Source of the DNA: an uncultured Collinsella sp.
GTDB lineage: Bacteria; Actinomycetota; Coriobacteriia; Coriobacteriales; Coriobacteriaceae
Assembly (NCBI GenBank): GCA_900556875.1
Contig: USQQ01000021.1
Coordinates: 1 to 25,659 of the forward strand
Reading direction: 5' to 3'
Length of the DNA: 25,659 bases
How positions within the stretch are numbered: position 1 is the first letter of the stretch; every line of letters begins with the position of its first letter. Of this stretch, positions 20,700-25,659 are shown piece by piece. The translations under genes were made by a program, and so were the position numbers. The notes under the pieces were generated by a model, which made no database searches, was not told the origin of the DNA, and saw only the letters and a program-made list of their open reading frames with translations.

Positions 20700-22730
20700 G
20701 TGGCAAACGAAAACGATTACGATGGCGGCGAGATTAAGATTCTCGAAGGTCTCGAGGCCGTTCGTAAGCGCCCGGGCATGTATATCGGCTCGACGAGCGC
20801 CAGCGGTCTGCATCACCTGGTGTGGGAGATCGTTGACAACTCCGTCGACGAGGCCATGGCCGGTTTCTGCACCGAGATCCAGGTGACGGTCCACGCCGAC
20901 AACTCCATCACGGTCGTCGACAACGGGCGCGGCATCCCCGTCGACGAGCACCCTGTTAAAAAGATCCCGACGCTCGAGGTCGTCATGACGATCTTGCACG
21001 CCGGCGGTAAGTTCGATAACTCGGCCTATAAGGTCTCGGGCGGCCTGCACGGCGTAGGCATCTCCGTCGTCAACGCACTGTCCAAGCGCGTGGTCGTTCA
21101 GGTTCGTCGCGATGGCAACACCTACGAGATGGAGTTCTCGCGCGGCAAGACCGTCAAGAAGATGGAGGTCGTGGGCACCTCGGATTCGACGGGCACCACC
21201 GTCACCTTCTGGCCCGACGACGAGATCTTCGAGACCTGCATCTACGATTTCGATACGCTGCACAACCGTCTGCAGGAGACAGCGTTCCTCAATAAGAACC
21301 TCAAGATCGTGCTGACCGACGAGCGCGAGGCGACTCCCCACGTGGAGGAGTTTTGCTACGAGGGCGGCATCATCGACTTCGTCAAGTTCCTCAACGAGGG
21401 CAAGGACGTCCCCGAGGCCTTTAAGGAGCCCATCTACATCGAGGGCAAATCGGACCCGGACGCTCCCGTGGCCAAGATGGGCGAGGTCGAGGTTTCCCTG
21501 CAGTGGAATAGCGGCTACGGCGAGAACGTCATGTCGTTTGCCAACGACATCTACACTCCCGAGGGCGGCATGCACCTTGAGGGCTTCCGCACCGCGCTCA
21601 CCCGCGTGATCAACGACTACGCGCGCAAACAGAACCTGCTCAAGGAAAAAGACGCCAACCTGACCGGCGACGATGTGCGCGAGGGCCTTTCGGCCGTTAT
21701 CTCGGTCAAGCTGCCCGATCCGCAGTTTGAGGGGCAGACCAAGGCCAAGCTCGGTAGCTCCTATATGCGCGCGCTCACGCTCAAGATCGTGACCGACGGC
21801 CTCGCCGATTACTTGGAGGAGCATCCCAAGCCCGCCCGCGAGATCGTCAAGAAGGCGCAACAGGCCTGCAAGGCGCGCAACGCCGCCCGCAAGGCGCGCG
21901 AGGCGACCCGCCGCAAGAGCCTGCTCGAGACGGCGTCCCTGCCCGGTAAGCTCGCTGACTGCTCAGTGCGCGATGCCGAGCTGACCGAGCTCTTCATCGT
22001 AGAGGGCGACTCGGCAGGCGGTTCGGCCAAGGACGGCCGTCGCCGAGACATCCAGGCGATTCTGCCCCTGCGCGGCAAGATTCTGAACGTCGAACGCGTT
22101 GGTGACCATCGCGCGTTCTCGAGCGACACCATCCAGTCGCTGATTACCGCGATCGGCTGCGGTGTCACGACGAGTGCCGGCGACGGCGGCGACTTCGATA
22201 TCACCAAGGCGCGCTACCACAAGATCATCATCATGACCGATGCAGACGTCGACGGTGCGCATATCCGCATCCTGCTGCTGACGTTCTTCTACAAGTACAT
22301 GCGTCCGCTGATCGATGCCGGCTACGTCTATGTTGCCTGCCCGCCTATCTTTGGCATTAAGGTGCGCAACAAGATCCACTACGTGTATCCCAACGGCCGC
22401 CAGCCCGAAGACGAGATCCTGCGCGACACCATTCAGAGCCTGGGCCTGAACCCCGACGAGGACGACGAGGACGGCAAGGCCAAGGACGGCAAGATCACCA
22501 AGAAGCGCAAGGGCTATACCGTCCAGCGCTACAAGGGTCTGGGCGAGATGGACCCCAAGCAGCTTGCCTCGACGACGATGGACCCCAAGACCCGCATCCT
22601 GCAGCGCGTGTCGATCGAGGACGCCGTGGTGGCGGACCGCGCCGTGCGTGAGCTGATGGGTTCCGAGGTCGGCTATCGCCGCGAGTACATCGAGAAGCAT
22701 GCACATGATGCACGCTTCCTTGACGCTTAA
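20700..22730 (+). CDS. gyrB: DNA gyrase subunit B
   Basis: GyrB supplies the ATPase that drives negative supercoiling. The 676 residues carry the GHKL site (EIVDNSVDEAMAG, DNGRGIPVD, GGLHGVGISVVNALS), the transducer, and the TOPRIM domain with EGDSAGGSAKDG (from Glu435) and DADVDG (Asp514, 516, 518) for Mg2+. The PLRGKILNVE segment is normal. A short acidic/basic insert (DEDDEDGKAKDGKITKKRKG) precedes YKGLGEMDPKQL. The start is GTG 20700 because GGAGGA lies just upstream; a TTG at 20682 in the same frame overlaps that ribosome site and is rejected. gyrA follows after 11 bp in the same operon. The residues of the TOPRIM quinolone and novobiocin regions show no obvious resistance change. Confidence 0.97.
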   Translation: MANENDYDGGEIKILEGLEAVRKRPGMYIGSTSASGLHHLVWEIVDNSVDEAMAGFCTEIQVTVHADNSITVVDNGRGIPVDEHPVKKIPTLEVVMTILHAGGKFDNSAYKVSGGLHGVGISVVNALSKRVVVQVRRDGNTYEMEFSRGKTVKKMEVVGTSDSTGTTVTFWPDDEIFETCIYDFDTLHNRLQETAFLNKNLKIVLTDEREATPHVEEFCYEGGIIDFVKFLNEGKDVPEAFKEPIYIEGKSDPDAPVAKMGEVEVSLQWNSGYGENVMSFANDIYTPEGGMHLEGFRTALTRVINDYARKQNLLKEKDANLTGDDVREGLSAVISVKLPDPQFEGQTKAKLGSSYMRALTLKIVTDGLADYLEEHPKPAREIVKKAQQACKARNAARKAREATRRKSLLETASLPGKLADCSVRDAELTELFIVEGDSAGGSAKDGRRRDIQAILPLRGKILNVERVGDHRAFSSDTIQSLITAIGCGVTTSAGDGGDFDITKARYHKIIIMTDADVDGAHIRILLLTFFYKYMRPLIDAGYVYVACPPIFGIKVRNKIHYVYPNGRQPEDEILRDTIQSLGLNPDEDDEDGKAKDGKITKKRKGYTVQRYKGLGEMDPKQLASTTMDPKTRILQRVSIEDAVVADRAVRELMGSEVGYRREYIEKHAHDARFLDA

Positions 22731-22741
22731 GAGGAGGTAAC

Positions 22742-25483
22742 GTGGCAGACGATATCAACAATAACGAGGGTATGGGCGAGGCCGGCGATGCCGGCATGCC
22801 CGACGATCTGAAGCGCCTGCTTGCCCGTGCTGAGCAGGGCGAGGACGGCGATCCTGACGCCTATAACCCCGATGCCGATGATGACGAGGAAGAGGACGAC
22901 GACGGTGAGCTCGAGGAGAGCTTTGGCGAAGTCGACCGTGGCGCCTCGGCCGGCGAGGATATAAACGGCGGCCAGCTCCAGATTTCGGAGTTTGGCCGCG
23001 AGATGAAGCAGTCATTCATCGAGTATTCGATGTCGGTCATCACGGCGCGCGCCCTGCCGGACGTGCGCGACGGCTTAAAGCCGGTGCACCGCCGCATCCT
23101 GTACGCGATGAACGAGAGCGGCATCTACCCCAACCGTCCGCACAAGAAGTCCGCTTGGACGGTCGGCGAAGTTATCGGTAAGTACCATCCGCACAGTGAC
23201 TCCGCGGTCTACGAGGCCATGGTTCGCCTGGCGCAGTGGTTCTCCATGCGCACGCCGCTCATCGACGGCCACGGCAACTTCGGCAACATCGACGGCGACG
23301 GCGCGGCGGCCATGCGTTACACCGAGAGCCGCCTGGCAAAGCCCGCCATGGAGCTGCTGCGTGACCTGCAGAAGGATACCGTCGACTGGCAGCCCAACTA
23401 CGACGAATCACTCGCCGAGCCCGTGGCACTGCCTGCGCGCTTCCCCAACCTGCTGGTCAACGGCAGCCAGGGCATCGCCGTCGGCATGGCCACCAATATC
23501 GCCCCGCATAACCTCACCGAGGCGATCGAGGCAACCTGCTACCTGATCGATAATCCCGACGCTACTGTCGACGAGCTCATGCAGATCATGCCCGGTCCGG
23601 ACTTCCCCACCGGCGCCATCATCATGGGCAGCGCCGGCATTAAGCAGAGCTACGAGACCGGCCGCGGCTCCATTACCGTGCGCGCCAAGGCCCACGTGGA
23701 ATCCACCAAGACCGGCCGTAACCGCCTGGTCTTTACCGAGATTCCCTACATGGTCAACAAGGGCACCCTGCAGGAGAAGATCGCCCAGCTCGTCAACGAC
23801 AAGCGCATCGAGGGCATCTCGGACATGCGCGATGAGTCCAACCAGAAGGGCATCCGTCTGGTCATCGAGCTCAAGAAGGGCGTCATTCCGCAGGTCGTGC
23901 TCAACAACCTGTATAAGTACACCTCGCTGCAGACGACCTTCGGCGCCAACAACCTGGCGCTCGTCAACGGCGTTCCCAAATGCCTGAGCCTGCGCGAGAT
24001 GCTGCAGCACTACATCGATCACCAGGTCGACGTCGTCACCCGCCGCACCCGCTTCGACCTTAAGAAGGCCCAGGCCCGCGCGCATATCCTCGAGGGCTAC
24101 CTGATGGCTCTCGACCATATTGACGAGGTCATCAGCATCATCCGTTCCTCGCAGACCGATTCCGAGGCCAGCAGCCGCCTGATCGAGCGCTTTGGCTTTA
24201 CGCCCGAGCAGACCACGGCCATCCTCGAGATGAAGCTGCGCCGCCTGACCGGCCTGGAGCGCGACAAGATCCAAGAAGAGTTGGACGGCCTGCGCCGTGC
24301 CATCGCCTACTACGAGGACCTGCTGGCGCACGAGGAGAAGATCCTGGGCGTCATTAAGGAAGAGATGCGCGAGATCTCCAAGAAGTTTGGCGATAAGCGC
24401 CGCACCGAGATCAGCCAGGTCGAGAAGGACCTGGACGTCGAGGACCTCATTGCCGACGAGGACATGGTCGTGACCATCACCCACACCGGCTATGTCAAGC
24501 GCATCCCGGTGGCCGCCTACCGCGCCCAGAAACGCGGCGGCAAGGGCGTGTCGGGCGTCAACCTCAAAGAGGACGATGTCATCGACGAAATGTTCATCGC
24601 GTCCACGCACGAGTACGTGCTGTTCTTCTCGAGCAAGGGCAAGGTCTATCGCCTGAAGGTGCACGAGCTGCCGGTGGGTACGCGCCAGGCGCGCGGTACC
24701 GCGATCGTCAACCTGCTGCCCTTCGAGGAGGGCGAGAAGATCGCGAGCGTCATCAGCTGCCGCGAGTTCCCTGCCGACGAGTATCTGATGTTTGCCACCA
24801 AGAGCGGCATGGTCAAGAAGACCGTGATGAGCGCATATGACCGCAGCCGTCGCGACGGCCTGATCGCTATCAACCTGCGTGACGACGACGCGCTGCTGAA
24901 CGTGCGCCGCGTGCGCGAGGGCGACAAGATTATCCTGGCCACCACCGCGGGCAAGGCGATCATGTTCTCCGAGGAGCAGGTGCGCGCCACCGGCCGCGAT
25001 ACCAGCGGCGTTCGCGGTATCGGTATGAAGGACGGCGTGAGCGTTCTGGGCATGGAAGTCACTAACGGCAACGGCGATCTGTTCGTCATCACCGAGCGCG
25101 GCTACGGCAAGCGCACGCCGGTCGCGGACTACCCGGAGCAGAATCGCGGCGGCCAGGGCGTCTACACCATCCAAATGACCGAGCGTAAGGGTAACCTCGC
25201 GGCCATGAAGACGGTGGGCCCGCAGCACGAGCTGTTCATCGTGACGGAGGGCGCGACGGTCATTCGCGTCAAGACCGACGAGATCAGCCAGACCGGCCGC
25301 GCCACCCAGGGCGTCAAGATGATGACCGTCGACGACAACGACCGCATCTGCGCCGTAGCCCGCATGACGGCCGCCAAGGAGAAGCCCGAAGGCGAAGCCA
25401 CAGAAGACGGCTCTGCCCCCGAAGAAACCCCTGTCGATCTCGGCGACGGCAACGACATGCCAGAGGATCTCCTAGACGAGTAA
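22742..25483 (+). CDS. gyrA: DNA gyrase subunit A, with acidic N-terminal extension and Ser at the Gly81 position
   Basis: GyrA cuts and rejoins DNA through its active-site tyrosine, here Tyr193 (AAMRYTESR). The 913-residue protein has the winged-helix breakage domain, a coiled coil (~500-545) and the C-terminal beta-pinwheel, whose GyrA box QKRGGKG (596-602) is needed for wrapping. The N-terminus is about 70 residues longer than in E. coli, with a very acidic run (DADDDEEEDDDGELEE). In the quinolone region YHPHSDSAVYE, Ser152 stands where E. coli has Gly81; Ser154 keeps the sensitive Ser83 and Glu158 replaces Asp87. The C-terminus is again acidic. The start is GTG 22742 after GAGGAGGT. It is co-transcribed with gyrB and ended by the terminator at 25524-25556. 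Confidence 0.97.
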   Translation: MADDINNNEGMGEAGDAGMPDDLKRLLARAEQGEDGDPDAYNPDADDDEEEDDDGELEESFGEVDRGASAGEDINGGQLQISEFGREMKQSFIEYSMSVITARALPDVRDGLKPVHRRILYAMNESGIYPNRPHKKSAWTVGEVIGKYHPHSDSAVYEAMVRLAQWFSMRTPLIDGHGNFGNIDGDGAAAMRYTESRLAKPAMELLRDLQKDTVDWQPNYDESLAEPVALPARFPNLLVNGSQGIAVGMATNIAPHNLTEAIEATCYLIDNPDATVDELMQIMPGPDFPTGAIIMGSAGIKQSYETGRGSITVRAKAHVESTKTGRNRLVFTEIPYMVNKGTLQEKIAQLVNDKRIEGISDMRDESNQKGIRLVIELKKGVIPQVVLNNLYKYTSLQTTFGANNLALVNGVPKCLSLREMLQHYIDHQVDVVTRRTRFDLKKAQARAHILEGYLMALDHIDEVISIIRSSQTDSEASSRLIERFGFTPEQTTAILEMKLRRLTGLERDKIQEELDGLRRAIAYYEDLLAHEEKILGVIKEEMREISKKFGDKRRTEISQVEKDLDVEDLIADEDMVVTITHTGYVKRIPVAAYRAQKRGGKGVSGVNLKEDDVIDEMFIASTHEYVLFFSSKGKVYRLKVHELPVGTRQARGTAIVNLLPFEEGEKIASVISCREFPADEYLMFATKSGMVKKTVMSAYDRSRRDGLIAINLRDDDALLNVRRVREGDKIILATTAGKAIMFSEEQVRATGRDTSGVRGIGMKDGVSVLGMEVTNGNGDLFVITERGYGKRTPVADYPEQNRGGQGVYTIQMTERKGNLAAMKTVGPQHELFIVTEGATVIRVKTDEISQTGRATQGVKMMTVDDNDRICAVARMTAAKEKPEGEATEDGSAPEETPVDLGDGNDMPEDLLDE

Positions 25484-25523
25484 GAGGAACTAGCTGGTAG
25501 AAAATATCAGACCCCATATATCG

Positions 25524-25556
25524 GCGGTCGGCGCACTGCGCGCCGACCGCTTTTTT
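25524..25556 (+). terminator. Terminator of gyrBA
   Basis: A perfect 11-bp GC-rich stem (25524-25534 with 25540-25550) with a 5-base loop is followed by six Ts. It lies 40 bases after the gyrA stop. Confidence 0.95.
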
Positions 25557-25628
25557 GACAATCTTGAACCTCGCGTCGGCCCCGGCTGCCCGTCGGCATG
25601 CGAAGTCGATCGCGAGTTCCGCACGAGC

Positions 25629-25653
25629 CGGAGAGCACTTAATGTGCTCTCCG
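25629..25653. other. Perfect stem-loop at the window edge
   Basis: CGGAGAGCAC and GTGCTCTCCG form a 10-bp stem around TTAAT. No T-run is visible before the window ends. It may be an incomplete terminator, a leader element of a following gene, or one copy of an intergenic repeat. Confidence 0.4.
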
Positions 25654-25659
25654 TGCGAG

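Noticed and set aside
23213..23215. Glu158 of GyrA as a resistance mutation at the Asp87 position
   Set aside because: Asp and Glu are both found naturally at this position in many bacteria, so it is not evidence of resistance by itself.
23408..25228. A 606-codon antisense frame over gyrA
   Set aside because: gyrA is unmistakable; the antisense frame is a composition artefact with no motif.
25484..25659. tRNA genes after gyrA, as seen in many actinobacteria
   Set aside because: No cloverleaf or conserved T-loop sequence is present in the remaining bases.

Overview
The window looks like the replication-origin region of a Collinsella-like member of the Coriobacteriia (Actinomycetota). The order rpmH / ATPase gene / dnaA-dnaN-recF-dciA-gyrB-gyrA, with rnpA-yidD-yidC-khpB-rsmG-parA-parB running the other way, is the classic oriC neighbourhood. 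The taxon is inferred from remembered family resemblance and gene order, not from a search. The first ~640 bases do not belong to this picture. They are AT-richer, lie within one unbroken reverse-strand frame that has no start or stop in the window, and read like a Bacteroidota membrane protein. They join the peptidase-like gene abruptly near 640, which most likely is an assembly or library chimera.

Layout. 1-640: foreign fragment. 622-1797: 3'-truncated M28-peptidase-like membrane protein (minus). 1996-3922: two overlapping WYL-type regulators (plus). 3919-7772: dinG-type exonuclease/helicase and ddl (minus, overlapping). 7858-8910: rlmN (plus). 8949-9080: convergent terminators. 9109-12001: small membrane-anchored protein, parB, parA, three perfect parS sites at an exact 39-bp period, then rsmG, closed by the terminator of the next operon. 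12020-14148: khpB, yidC, yidD, rnpA, rpmH (minus), driven by a good sigma-A-type promoter at 14221-14250. 14149-14493 and 17587-17824: the two candidate halves of oriC, flanking an unusual ATPase gene and dnaA. 17825-20594: dnaN, recF, dciA. 20700-25483: gyrB-gyrA, followed by a strong terminator.

How it works together. The plus-strand block encodes initiation (DnaA), the sliding clamp, RecF, the helicase operator DciA and gyrase. The minus-strand block encodes segregation (ParABS), ribosome-linked functions (RpmH, RnpA, RsmG) and membrane insertion (YidC, YidD, KhpB). Candidate DnaA boxes here read TTTTCAACA rather than TTATCCACA, and the DnaA signature reads GNRNHST rather than GGRDHTT, so protein and site may have changed together. 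Between dnaA and dnaN, a box-like 9-mer is followed by five perfect DnaA-trio triplets and an AT-rich stretch, a good candidate for the unwinding element.

The most novel item is the 450-residue protein directly upstream of dnaA (14494-15846): a SpoIIAB/RsbW-like GHKL ATPase domain, a ~190-residue Q/P/M-rich linker, and a winged-helix domain. Its position inside the origin and its architecture suggest an undescribed regulator of initiation or origin organisation. GyrA also carries Ser at the position equivalent to E. coli Gly81 in the quinolone-resistance region, plus a long acidic N-terminal extension.
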